DNA from: Acanthosoma haemorrhoidale | Taxonomy: Eukaryota; Arthropoda; Insecta; Hemiptera; Acanthosomatidae | DNA: 64,000 nucleotides | Reading direction: 5' to 3' | Assembly (NCBI GenBank): GCA_930367205.1 | Contig: OV884014.1 | Coordinates: forward strand, 75,681,104 to 75,745,103 | Shown here: in pieces, positions 55,601-64,000 of the stretch | Layout: every line of letters begins with the position of its first letter | Numbering within the stretch: position 1 is the first letter of the stretch | Position numbers and translations under genes: made by a program | Notes under the pieces: model-generated | Told to the model about the DNA's origin: nothing | The model's database searches: none | What the model saw: the letters and a program-made list of their open reading frames with translations, nothing else

Positions 55601-55980
55601 CCAATGAAAAAATACACAGCTAGTATCGGGACTCGAACCAAAACCCTCTCCGATACCCAAACCAATAAAATGCCTACCAATGTACTATTTCTTAAATAAT
55701 TACTAATACTATTAGGATCTTTAATAGAACTAAAATAACGACTGCATATTAATTTTTAGTCATTGAATTTGATATAACATTTGCTTCGCCCCCCTCACTA
55801 TAAATTAGACTATCTACAAATAAAATATATTTATCTTACAGTCATTAAGTTAATTAATCAAAATCCAAGTGAATTAGTATTTACATCATAAAAATTATGG
55901 CCCATATGTTTTAAATGATAATACTTACATTCTGCGAAGAGGGATTTCTGCAATAGTATTAAATAAATTATAATCTTCAT
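52374..55980 (-). CDS. Ly6/uPAR three-finger protein, GPI-anchored type, three exons
   Basis: Joining 55,929-55,980, 54,084-54,212 and 52,374-52,636 gives one uninterrupted 147-residue protein. Both junctions keep phase 1 and have GT/AG ends. Order: signal peptide (residues 1-16 or so), three-finger domain (about 18-111) with Cys at 18, 21, 24, 29, 41, 45, 46, 75, 76, 89, 101, 104 and 109, ending CYSCTSDLCNG, then a Ser/Pro-rich linker and a hydrophobic tail LTVLLVLLLGTFCL fit for GPI attachment. Insect relatives (boudin, crooked and quiver/sleepless types) are extracellular membrane-anchored proteins that act in septate-junction assembly or in ion-channel and receptor modulation. Which role applies here cannot be told. 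Thirteen cysteines is odd; Cys18 lies at the signal-peptide border and may be unpaired. Introns are about 1.7 and 1.4 kb. Length and intron phase fit the family well. Confidence 0.88.
53335..53430 (-). mobile_element. Family-B LINE 3'-UTR stub inside Ly6 intron 2
   Basis: The hairpin AAAGGTGATGGGGCTCACCTTT (first 20 bases AAAGGTGATGGGGCTCACCT) is followed by TTAGG-like UTR words and a scrap of the ORF end. Only the last hundred or so bases of the element are present, in the same orientation as the host gene. Confidence 0.6.
54084..54212 (-). CDS. Ly6 gene, exon 2 (first and second fingers)
   Basis: The acceptor reads TGCTCTTACAG and the donor is AGTG|GTAAGT (GT at 54,083-54,082). The exon is 129 nt: two bases finish codon 18 (Cys), 42 codons start LNCYVCKKEDCDKPPEK, and one base is left for exon 3. 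It contains the typical NCYVC opening and an ECCW motif. The frame runs on past the donor into intron sequence, which is not coding. Confidence 0.88.
55485..55560 (-). repeat. tRNA-like (SINE-type) sequence 1, Ly6 intron 1
   Basis: On the minus strand an A box TGGTGTAGAGG (plus 55,536-55,546) is followed after 33 nt by a B-box-like GGTTCATACC (plus 55,493-55,502). The intervening ATTGGAAGGCTCGTGGTTC has the wording of tRNA anticodon and T arms. No clean acceptor stem pairs, so it is better read as a tRNA-derived SINE head than as a functional tRNA. Confidence 0.55.
55615..55690 (-). repeat. tRNA-like (SINE-type) sequence 2, Ly6 intron 1
   Basis: The B box GGTTCGAGTCC is perfect (plus 55,629-55,639) and lies after TTGGTAGGCATTTTATTGG, an A-box and D-arm-like stretch. 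CGATAC and GTATCGG words can pair around it. It has the same orientation as the first tRNA-like unit, 127-136 bp apart, suggesting two SINE copies or one dimeric SINE. Confidence 0.55.
55929..55980 (-). CDS. Ly6 gene, exon 1 (signal peptide)
   Basis: ATG at 55,980-55,978 begins MKIIIYLILLQKSLFAE, a short basic start plus hydrophobic core with a plausible cleavage after Ala16. The last base T at 55,929 joins GT of exon 2 to make Cys18. The donor is GAAT|GTAAGT. The 17-codon exon is too short to be found by ORF length; it is supported by exact phase agreement with exon 2. Confidence 0.82.
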
Positions 55981-56789
55981 TTAAACAGAAATTATTTATT
56001 CTTTTTGCAATGAATATATTAGTGCTAAGACACAAACTTGACAGTTCAAAAAACATTAATTTATTGCAATTCCATTTTGAGGTTACACCATCTGATTATA
56101 GACTATTTCCATTCTCTTCATACAAGTTAACCTTTTTATTTTTATATATTTTAGACAACTTCGTTGAATTCAAAAATGGGAGGAAAATCATCCTAAGTAC
56201 TTTAAATTGATGGTATAAATAAAAGAGTAAGAAAAACAGAGGACATTGAGGTATAAGTTAACGAGAAGTTGCAAGTTTTGCGTTTTGATACAACTATACC
56301 ATTTGTACATAAGTAATTTGTAAAAGAATACATGTAAAAATATCTACTAAATATGTAGAAAAATGACCTAACTTATTACCAAACAAATAAATAATCTATG
56401 CAGATGGGCTAAACATTTAAAGTGCTTTCTCGAATAGTTGGGATTTTATAGTTACTTGATTTTTCCCAATCGGTACAAAAATATATACAATATTTGATAA
56501 TCTAAAATATAATATAAGAATCGGTCTAGAATGATTAATAAGAATACAGAGACTGAAAACAACGAAATTAATTTATTATGCTAAGACAATTGAACGCAAT
56601 TGTCAACGAACGAAAATTGAATTATTTTTTTTACAAAGATTTGCATAATCACGCCTGATAAATGAACAGACCAATGAACGCATGGTTAAGTAAACATTTT
56701 TGAAAAAGTTTATTTTTCATAACAGAAAAATAATTTATGAATCTACATCCATTGGCAAATAATAAATTACCATTTGATCAAAATGTACT

Positions 56790-56803
56790 GTTACCATGGT
56801 AAC
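56790..56803. promoter_or_regulatory. Perfect palindromic RFX X-box
   Basis: GTTACCATGGTAAC matches the RFX/DAF-19 X-box consensus GTTRCCATGGYAAC at every position on both strands. It lies 810 bp upstream of the Ly6 start codon and 737 bp downstream of the stop of the 57,540-57,783 exon. In insects this motif is best known from genes of ciliated sensory neurons and sperm. Assigning it to the Ly6 gene is an inference from position. Confidence 0.5.
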
Positions 56804-57267
56804 CGATGCCAGTCATATTTTTTACTACTCATTATTAGTTATGGTTGGTTACAATTTGTATGGTTATGGTACTCAACAAAAAAATCAATAACTGAATGAC
56901 ATCATGTTTTGTAGTTGTTTTAGAAACATCAAAGTTTTTTTTTCTTACATGAATGTAAGGCAAACAAGAAATTAATTAAAAAAACCAACTTGTTATTAAA
57001 CAGCTGACTTCACTTACTTTTCGAAACTATTTTGGGTTATTTTGAAAATGACAACATTTTTTTGCCTAAATTGTAGAAAAAAATACTAGTAGATTAAACA
57101 GATCAGTAGGTACTCGCATGAAAGTAAAACTACTGCATTCTAAACTCCACGAAGGAAAATTTTCATTTTAGTAGCAGGTCTGTGTGCTGGGCATGGATTG
57201 TTCGTAGCTACTTCACTCCACGTCATCTCGTCAGGTTCAAGTTGATACTCAAAGCACCCGCAGTACA

Positions 57268-57273
57268 TTTAAT
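57268..57273 (-). promoter_or_regulatory. Candidate poly(A) signal (ATTAAA)
   Basis: TTTAAT on the plus strand gives ATTAAA, about 270 nt past the stop of the exon at 57,540-57,783. It is a common variant signal; only position supports it. Confidence 0.3.
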
Positions 57274-57539
57274 GTGCATAAGCAATTCTTCATTATTTTT
57301 TCTATACTAATAAAAATTTCAAAAACAAAGAAAGTCTAATCAGGCGACGCTTCTGATATTGCAAAATTCCAGCTAAATAGGTTTCTAGGCTATCGGTATG
57401 ACAACGAGCCCTCATCTTATTCTTTGCCTAGTGTTTCCTCGCAATGTACACCTCACCTGATCTTACCTACTGCCGAAGATACAATCCGACAGCCAAATTG
57501 TAGACTGGACTTCGGGGCGTCGGCTGTAAAGGTGAAACT

Positions 57540-57783
57540 CTAACTAGTACTTCGCAGGACGATGCAAGTATCCTCTAACCTGTAAGGGGAGTAGGCAAAG
57601 CGGAAACCTGGATTATCCTGGATCAGATGTCCTAGCATCCTGCGAACGACCTCCTCGACTTTTTCACGCCACTCCTCTTTTTCTTCTTCCGTCAAATAAG
57701 TCTTTTGCTTTTTTTCATTGTTCCTTTTCTCTTGGCTCTGCTGCCTCAAAGGTTGAAGCCATTCGGTAATGACTAGGGGATTC
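57540..57783 (-). CDS. Probable last exon of an unidentified gene
   Basis: The acceptor AAGGAAATTTACAG (AG at 57,785-57,784) opens a frame with one base to complete a codon, then 80 codons to a TAG at 57,542-57,540. The protein starts NPLVITEWLQPLRQQ, continues with a highly charged helical stretch (YLTEEEKEEWREKVEEVVRR) and ends with a compact segment (DNPGFRFAYSPYRLEDTCIV). Strong amphipathic, Glu/Lys-rich composition is quite unlike neighbouring DNA and argues for real coding sequence, probably coiled-coil. I do not recognise the family. The upstream exons should lie above 57,800 on the minus strand but were not found with confidence. Confidence 0.55.
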
Positions 57784-57789
57784 CTGTAA

Positions 57790-59748
57790 ATTTCCTTTTG
57801 CTGTTTGAATAATAGTAGTTAATTTCTAGGAATTATCCCATGTTACAATATTAGAATCTTGAGCTGGTTTCTTAAGTACCATTCTCAACGCCAATGCTAA
57901 ATTTAAAACAAATTAATATTGACAAACTCTCCTTGACGTTTTTATCTTATGGCTGTGGGCTCAGTTCACAGCCTGCTTAAGCCATTTCTATGGTAACGCT
58001 AGAGAATAAACTGAGTGACGAATTGAATAATAAACTGAATTGGGACTAGAAAATCAAAATAAAATCCTAATAACTACACCGGAAAATTTGGTCGGCCATC
58101 TCTCAAAAATAAAATGTATCTTTCATCAAAATAACCCAGTAGATTGTTAATAATTAGTTTTTCTTCTCGTTTGATCGGGTTTTTTTTTTTTCAAAATAGC
58201 AATCCCTTTTTTATTTTCACCTCCGTGTAGGTGTTTTATAGTTTGAAGCATTAAATTTTACATGATAGTCCCAATACATATTCCGAATACATCAAAAATA
58301 CAGCCATTTCTATAGAAAAAGAGTAAAGGTCAATAATTAATTTGGATTACCAGTAAAAACATTTTATATAATTTTTAGTGTGGTACAAAATTGAAGTCCT
58401 GATTAATTGTATCTAATTAGTGATTCAATTTTTCAAAATTTAATAACAAAAAGTCATTATAAATGTCATTAGCGCATTTTTTACAACTTGTGTTCCTTTT
58501 TTAGCGGTCATAATAAATGATATTTAATAAACTAATTCATAATAAAAAATGAATGCTTGTCAATCTAAAATAGAGTGTCACATTCACATCGAATTCACGA
58601 TTACATATAATTAATGTATGTGCAGCTTAACTGGGCTATAATCTCGAAAATTCATTAGACTCGCTTCCTATTGAAACCCTTAATTATATAATGTATCAAA
58701 CTTGACTTAAATTTTATATCTCTATCATTAGATTTCTCTACATTCTACCTCATTAATGTCGTTTATATATATTTAAAAAAATACAATTTGTGTAATATTG
58801 TAATAATTGTCGTTGATTTTAGTCCTTAAACGATTTTTGAGGCATTTGATCCTCAGATCGACCTAATATCGAGTAAGGAGCGTTGCCTTGGTAGATTGGA
58901 TACCGTAAACTCAAATTTTTACTTTGGTGTGGCTACAACTTTTGTGACCTTCAACGTTTCAAATTCAAACGTGACCTTGCGGTTTTTCTGAAATAAGGTC
59001 CCCGTGGTAAGAAAAATGGACGTTATTTACTTAATTCAAACGCATTATCAGTATAATAAATAAACCATAGGAATTTTGTTTCCGTAGCGTTTGGGAAAAT
59101 AAGTCTAAAAATAAGCAGTGAACTTGTCCTACAAAACCACAATATGCTCAGCTGGAACTTCCTAGCTTTGACCACATTAGATCTTATAGTTCACGTAGCA
59201 ATGTATCATTTGAAAAAATTAGTTTCCCTTCAGAGACAGCTTTTGATTTTGGATTATCAAGATATTTGTCGGCACAGAGTGAGAACAATGATTCGATATC
59301 AGCAACTTCTCGCAGAGGCCTGTACCTGCGCTAATGAAAAGTGACAATGTCCTGTAGGAATAATAAAGGCATCCTGCAGGACACAAGGGGCAGTGACAGA
59401 CTGGCATTAATGTCTTACTGTGGACTTAGGTCCTGTCAAAGTTAGCCTTAGTCCTTCCTCTCTTGCCAGGTGTCTTTACTCCTGTGGGTACCCTTAACAT
59501 CACTCATTGTAAATTGTTTTGTCTTAATTTATTTATCTGTCAATATAAAAACAAAAGAAGAGTTTTAAATATTATGAAAAAAATGGCAAACTGCCCCGAA
59601 GACTAAGGGTATACAAGTGGCCCTTAGAATAAACTAAATTTATCCAACTAGTAATTTTATTGTGATATTGTAGTTTGTTTGATGGCTATTTAACTTATGG
59701 GCCACTTATAATACTTTTCAAAATTATATAGCTTTTTTAAAATTTTTG
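57790..59748. other. Probable intron or intergenic DNA
   Basis: AT-rich with no supported exon. On the minus strand 58,930-58,998 reads a short Lys/Val-rich frame after TTATTTCAG and contains two AAGGTCAC words 22 bp apart (nuclear-receptor half-sites), too little to call. The plus-strand frame 59,144-59,344 is unrecognised. Confidence 0.35.
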
Positions 59749-60251
59749 TAATATACTATGTCCTCAACAACTTTATTATGATAAAATTACAATCTGCCTG
59801 ATTGGGCTCCAAGTAATTGTGATTAACGATCTCATTCATACCAATTTACAATTTTTATTCACTCACTAATTCATACGATATACACAAACAGCCCAGAGGC
59901 TCCACATGGACAACCATGGGTGACAACACCTCCCTCGCGTGCGAAGGAAGAAGCGGAGTCTTGGGAAGTCCCTCACGCTCCTACGTCAGCTGCGTCACTG
60001 GATAAAAGCCAGAGGAATAATATACTATGTATTGAAACTTTTTTATTGTCATAAAATTACAATCTGCCTTATTGGGCAATAAGTAATTGTGATAAATGTT
60101 CTCATTTGTGCCATATTTACAATTTTTATTCACTTGTTCATTCATACAGTATTTTCAAACAGCCCAGAGACCTAAATCCACATAATTGACACCTCGTTCG
60201 TCTTGGGAAGCCCCCCACGCTCCTACGTCACCCTCGGAAGTAATATACTAT
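59749..60251 (-). mobile_element. Two tandem family-A LINE 3' ends sharing one target sequence
   Basis: Copy 1 spans about 59,761-60,017 and copy 2 about 60,031-60,240, both in minus orientation and both starting with the ATTGTAATTTTAT...ATAAAG-type 3' end. The 11-bp word TAATATACTAT appears three times: 59,749-59,759, 60,018-60,028 and 60,241-60,251, i.e. before, between and after the copies. Copy 1 has the CGCGTGCGAAGGAAG box; copy 2 lacks it. Both stop within the UTR, so no coding sequence is carried. Confidence 0.85.
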
Positions 60252-60601
60252 AAAAAAACACATATGCAGTGAAACTTACACTTAAGTAAATTACTATCTA
60301 CTACGCTATTGAAAGGGAAATAAATTCCAAGTTATTGTGATAAGACATTACTTTTTTTCATTATTTTCTTATGCCAGCTTTTTGCAGAAACAAATTATTC
60401 GTGGGTATGAACAAATTGCAGTTGACAAAAAGCTTAAATATTAGACAAAAATGGCAAATATAAGTTTCAGTGGGTCAACTACTTCGGATTTCGTCGAGTA
60501 GTTTAATTGTTGCATAAATTTAGCTTCTCTAGTAAATGATGTGAAATACTTCATATATAACATGCTACATGTTTTGTCCTATATTCTCAGATGTAGATGA
60601 T

Positions 60602-60838
60602 CTTTTGGGCTACTAATTCTTCCAGACAGATTTTTTTTGGGTTATTTCTTCCTTCAGACTTCACTTTTTGTACTATTTATTCTTGTCGACAGCTCCTTTT
60701 AGGATTTTTCTTCTGTCTGGACTTTATCTTTTGGACTATTTCTTCTTCCAGTACACCGTTTTGGACTATTTATACTTCTGGGACAGCTGTTTTTGGACTA
60801 TGGACTTCATCTTTGGTTTATTTCTTCTGATAGACTCT
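60602..60838. repeat. Degenerate minisatellite, about 32-bp unit
   Basis: Roughly eight units of the type TTTTGGACTATTTCTTCTTC plus CAGACAGCTC follow one another with lengths near 28-33 bp. The plus strand is C/T-rich with little A. The two overlapping hydrophobic frames here (60,597-60,865) result from the repeat and are not likely to be proteins. Confidence 0.75.
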
Positions 60839-61072
60839 TTCTTTTTAGTATTTTTTTTTTCATGAGTGTTTCTCTTTCTGAGAAAGAGAATTTCTATTTA
60901 TTTTTTATGTTATTTCTTATCAGTTGTTCTTCCCTGTTTTCTCCACTTTAACATGTCATGGATAGTATTGGAATACTTCTCCATTCGAACATACTCTGCT
61001 TCGTACAAACCACAAACTAACACTAAGGGTGAAAATTGACGAGAAAAGACTGCGACTCGTATCACATATCCA

Positions 61073-61360
61073 TCAGTAACGAAAGAAGTTCTGATGTGTT
61101 AGTACCTTCGCCAATTCCATCGAATAAAGCCGGAGGACATTAGGAAGTGAAGGACAGACACGGAGTGAAGAGGATCTGAAGGAGACGAAACGAGTTTTAA
61201 AACTAAGGCGATGCGGCCGGTGACGGGAATTGGAAGGGACAGGACGTCCCGTCAGGTTAGCTTTGACGGCCGCACCACTCACCTCCGGTCTTCGTGGGAA
61301 GGGGATGTGTACAAAGGATGGATCTGGGAGTGATGTAGTACATGCAATAATGAGAACCAT
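61073..61360 (-). CDS. GC-richer open frame, doubtful
   Basis: A 95-codon minus-strand frame has balanced composition in a patch richer in GC than its surroundings. It contains a strong donor, CGGAG|GTGAGT (GT near 61,285), preceded by TTTGTACACATCCCCTTCC, so a real exon might end there rather than run through the whole frame. No family recognised. It is in the right place and orientation to belong to the gene ending at 57,540, but the link is speculative. Confidence 0.2.
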   Translation of the reverse strand: MVLIIACTTSLPDPSFVHIPFPRRPEVSGAAVKANLTGRPVPSNSRHRPHRLSFKTRFVSFRSSSLRVCPSLPNVLRLYSMELAKVLTHQNFFRY

Positions 61361-61509
61361 TCATCGGTTGTAACATCAATTATAAATAACATTTTAGAAA
61401 TGTGTAGTTTTTTTTTAATACTTGATATTAATGAAACCAATTTTTATTTTATAGATACGGCAATATGTTTCATGTATTTCTTAGAAACAAAATTGAAAAG
61501 TAGTACACA

Positions 61510-61815
61510 AATCATCAAACTGACAGTACAGCTAAGAGTATGATGCTAACGGTATCATTAGAAAAGTGGTCAGCATACTAAATATTGAAGAACGTTGTGT
61601 GCCGTTGGTGGGTGAGTTCACACACCAGAGACACATCAAGTTTTTGAGTCGTTGATGCAGCACCTGACAAACCCAGTGTTTAACACCATGGCCATCTCCC
61701 ATTCCCGTATCGATGGCAACAGACTATCCGGTAAAACTAGGTTAAGTTAGTTAGTTGGATTTAGGTTAGTATTAGACCAATTCATTCATAAGGTGAGTCC
61801 TTTCACTTTCTATCT
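61510..61815 (+). mobile_element. Family-B LINE, decayed 3' end
   Basis: Readable words: GTGCCGTTGGTGGGTGAGTT, AGACACATCAAGTTTTT, CAGCACCTGACAAACCCAGT and GATGGCAACAGACTATCCGG, then TTAGG-like UTR and CATAAGGTGAGTCC. The ORF is frameshifted at least twice (for example after AAGTTTTTGAG). The UTR is closest to that of the 18,280-18,899 copy. Confidence 0.8.
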
Positions 61816-63295
61816 TCACACACCTTGTATTCTGTACACCAACCTACCATAAGAAAAATTCTATAAATTTCACAAATTACATAAAATGGAGTAAATATAA
61901 TTACCACAATGTGCATTTATGTAAAGATTCCATATTGTATAATCTGTAAATCAATCTGTGTATATTTAATGAAGGGTTTTGAAACCAAAAAAAAATCATC
62001 TATTTTTTCCTTCACGGAAAAGTTCAAATTTCATTTACAGTCTTTTTCAGATCACTTTGTGATCGCGATGAGTATATGTGGCCAGTTAAATAATCTTGTA
62101 GAGGAGAGTCTTTTAAAAATGTTTATTTTGAATAACAATTAAAACACTGGTATATATACAAATATTAATCAGTTACAGCGTTAGAACATACCTTAGGGAA
62201 GGCTAAGGCACAAGTGAGGGGGTTCTTGTGTGTCTTTTAGGGTGAGGGAGCAGGTAGGATTTTTGAGGAAATGGTTACTTACAAAAAAAAGGGGGGACCA
62301 TAAGTCTCAACTGTGGCACACGTTTCTACTGAAAATGTAAGATCTAATGAGCGTCACATAACTGGCCTACACAAATAGACTACACCTTCGGATAGTGTAC
62401 GTTCGAGCTACGAACTGAATTTAAAATAGGGCAGATAATCGAAAATCGACGCATTAACTCTACGATGTGAGTTTAACAGTTTAACGATTAAACGAAAAAA
62501 ATACGATCCGATTTTTTAAAAAACATGGGAACCAAGACAAGACCAAATACAACAACAAAATCATCGAAGGCCCCAACGGAATACACCAAACTATAACCGA
62601 GACAATACCGAAAGACACAACCAATCATGGAAGCCGCATGAACAAATCCAGTACTTCAACAAACCACAACAAGAAATTAGTCAAAACGAGCAACAAAGAG
62701 ACAGCCAAACTGTCTCCATGAGCACCGCGAGTAACAGAGTTCATAACAGTTTAACAGTAACCACATAGTTTAACATAAAATAAATTTAATATATAAATTC
62801 AAAGTATCTGGTGAGCGTGTTAAAGCTTAAGTGGACTGTGTATTTAACAAGATTGGAAACAAGGTTACAAGGACATGGGTTATAAGTATTTCGATTTATA
62901 AGTATTTATTACGCTACGTTTTCTATATTACAAATCTTCGTGATAAAAGTTCTTTATTTGTGTCAAAGATGCAACTGAAATATAACGTGGAAATAATTAT
63001 ATATAACGTGGATGATTTCAATCCACGTTTTATATAATATAAGCGACTCAGCCTCAAGGTGTATACAACAAGAGGACTCTCTTTGGCCTGACCACAGGTT
63101 CACACATGATTGACCAAAGCTCTCTGAGCCCTTTTCTATATGATCTCAGAGATTTGGAACAGAACACAAAAATGAAAAAATGAATCCTTACCATCACCAG
63201 AAATTGGGAAAACCCACCGAGACGAGCTTAGATGCCGACATTCACCTTGAATTTTACTAACGATACGTATCTAACTGACTTCATGTCTCTAATTG
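61816..63295. other. Non-coding DNA with one A/C-rich segment
   Basis: At 62,520-62,768 the plus strand is strikingly poor in T and one frame is open for 82 codons without an ATG near its start (Gln/Asn/Arg-rich, gag-like composition). A small hairpin ATATAACGTGGAT / ATCCACGTTTTATAT lies at 63,001-63,035. No gene supported. Confidence 0.4.
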
Positions 63296-63750
63296 ATAAT
63301 TCCTTTATTGTGCATAAAATTACAATCTGCCTTGCTAGGCAATAAGTAATTAAGATATACTATCATTCGTACCATATTTACAATTCATCATTCACTCGCT
63401 CATTCATACAATATTTACAGACAGCCCAGAGGCCTCCCAAGTCCACAAAAGAGAAAGCGGAGTCTTGGGAAGTCCCCCACGCTCCTCCGTCAGCCGCGTC
63501 ACCGGATACTAGCCAGTGGAGACTGACCAAGAGCGCGAGAGCCACAGACGCTCAGGACATGATTGGAGAAACTGGCCATTGCCAAGAATCCCACTGTCAC
63601 TCGATTATAGCAGGTCACGAGGCCACTGCCGTTTCAGTCTCCGAGGAGGATTATAGGGATGAGTGGCGCAGTGCAAAGACTGTGGTACAGGATTAGGGTG
63701 GTTGGAAAGGCTACTGTGGAATTTCATAAACTTGGAAGGAATGAGTTCTA
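63296..63750 (-). mobile_element. Family-A LINE, 3' end (left arm of an inverted pair)
   Basis: Minus orientation. It starts with the 3' terminus near 63,303, runs through the UTR and ends in the ORF2 C-terminus around 63,605-63,750 (PRRLKRQWPRDLL region), cut at GAGTTCTAG. That coding part is nearly identical to 37,890-38,032. The UTR lacks the GCATGCGAGGGAGG box, a deletion shared with the copy at 63,760-64,000. Confidence 0.9.
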
Positions 63751-63759
63751 GCGTTGAGC

Positions 63760-64000
63760 GCTATAAACGCGTGACAGTGGGAGTCCTGGCAATGGCCAGT
63801 TTCTCCAATCATGTCCTGAGCGTCTGTGGCTCTCGCGCTCTTGGTCAGCCTCCACTGGCTAGTATCCGGTGACGCGGCTGACGGAGGAGCGTGGGGGACT
63901 TCCCAAGACTCCGCTTTCTCTTCGCGGTGGATTTGGGGGGTCTCTGGGCTGTCTGTAAATATTGTATGGATGAGCGAGTGAATGATGAACTGTAAATATG
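63760..64000 (+). mobile_element. Family-A LINE, 3' end (right arm, runs off the window)
   Basis: Begins at CTATAAACGCGTGACAGTGG, equivalent to the ORF2 stop and first UTR bases, and continues on the plus strand through the UTR to the window edge. It is nearly identical over about 230 bp to the reverse complement of 63,372-63,605, including the same UTR deletion. The frame at 63,663-63,872 is an artefact of the junction. Confidence 0.9.

Noticed and set aside
59230..59340. A frame reading FDFGLSRYLS, resembling the DFG motif of a protein kinase
   Set aside because: No HRD loop, no APE motif and no glycine-rich loop are present in any nearby frame, and the frame stops within 20 residues; it is a chance match.
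63296..64000. Twin-priming inversion as the origin of the head-to-head LINE pair
   Set aside because: Twin priming inverts a different, upstream part of the element; here both arms contain the same 3' UTR segment.
1..64000. CRISPR arrays, prokaryotic operons, ribosome-binding sites
   Set aside because: No spaced identical repeats, no tightly packed ORFs, and the splice signals, LINEs and poly(A) signals are eukaryotic.

Overview
This looks like nuclear DNA from an arthropod, most likely an insect. The basis is AT-rich, intron-containing sequence, several Jockey-clade non-LTR retrotransposons, a secreted Ly6/uPAR three-finger gene with phase-1 introns, and a pseudogene of a multicopy family I recall from arthropod proteomes. 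A hemipteran would fit the mix, but that is only an impression. There are no bacterial operons, CRISPR arrays, rRNA genes or intact tRNA genes. Most open frames are chance frames; the real content is retroelement debris, one well-supported host gene, one or two probable exons, and several structured repeats.

Layout. 1-9,500: AT-rich DNA with LINE 3' ends at 650-980 and 8,057-8,597, a decayed LINE tail near 1,440-1,640, a diverged direct-repeat pair (3,771-4,103 and 5,191-5,507) and GC-richer patches with promoter-like motifs (1,900-2,260 and 5,690-5,803). 10,196-12,307: the best-preserved retrotransposon, a 2.1-kb 5'-truncated Jockey-like element inside a 13-bp target-site duplication (TSD). 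14,200-31,760: scattered 3' ends of a second Jockey-like family ('family B'), an unusually long open frame (15,975-16,628), a further LINE tail (26,434-26,800) and an endonuclease-reverse-transcriptase type fragment (27,098-27,640). 35,000-44,440: a candidate frame, another family-A 3' end with a perfect 12-bp TSD, a pair of overlapping palindromes, a 116-bp hairpin (39,401-39,516), a candidate internal exon (40,258-40,478), an LTR-like primer-binding motif, a 449-bp foldback inverted-repeat element (43,014-43,462) and a longer LINE ORF2 end. 47,100-49,090: a 150-residue open frame with a signal-peptide-like start, next to the arthropod-family pseudogene.

52,059-57,783 (minus strand) is the main host-gene region. 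Three exons (55,929-55,980, 54,084-54,212, 52,374-52,636) join in phase into a 147-residue Ly6/three-finger protein with a signal peptide, a C-terminal CxxC....DLCN motif and a GPI-type tail. Its introns carry a family-B fragment and two tRNA-like (SINE-type) sequences. A perfect palindromic RFX X-box (56,790-56,803) lies 0.8 kb upstream. Further upstream on the same strand is a strongly coding-like last exon of an unidentified gene (57,540-57,783). 59,749-64,000: two family-A 3' ends separated and flanked by three copies of one 11-bp target sequence, a 32-bp minisatellite, another family-B end, and a head-to-head pair of family-A ends forming a large inverted repeat that runs off the window.

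I did not find a multigene system. The most distinctive items are the Ly6 gene, the thrice-repeated target site with tandem LINE insertions, the foldback and hairpin elements, and the inverted LINE pair.
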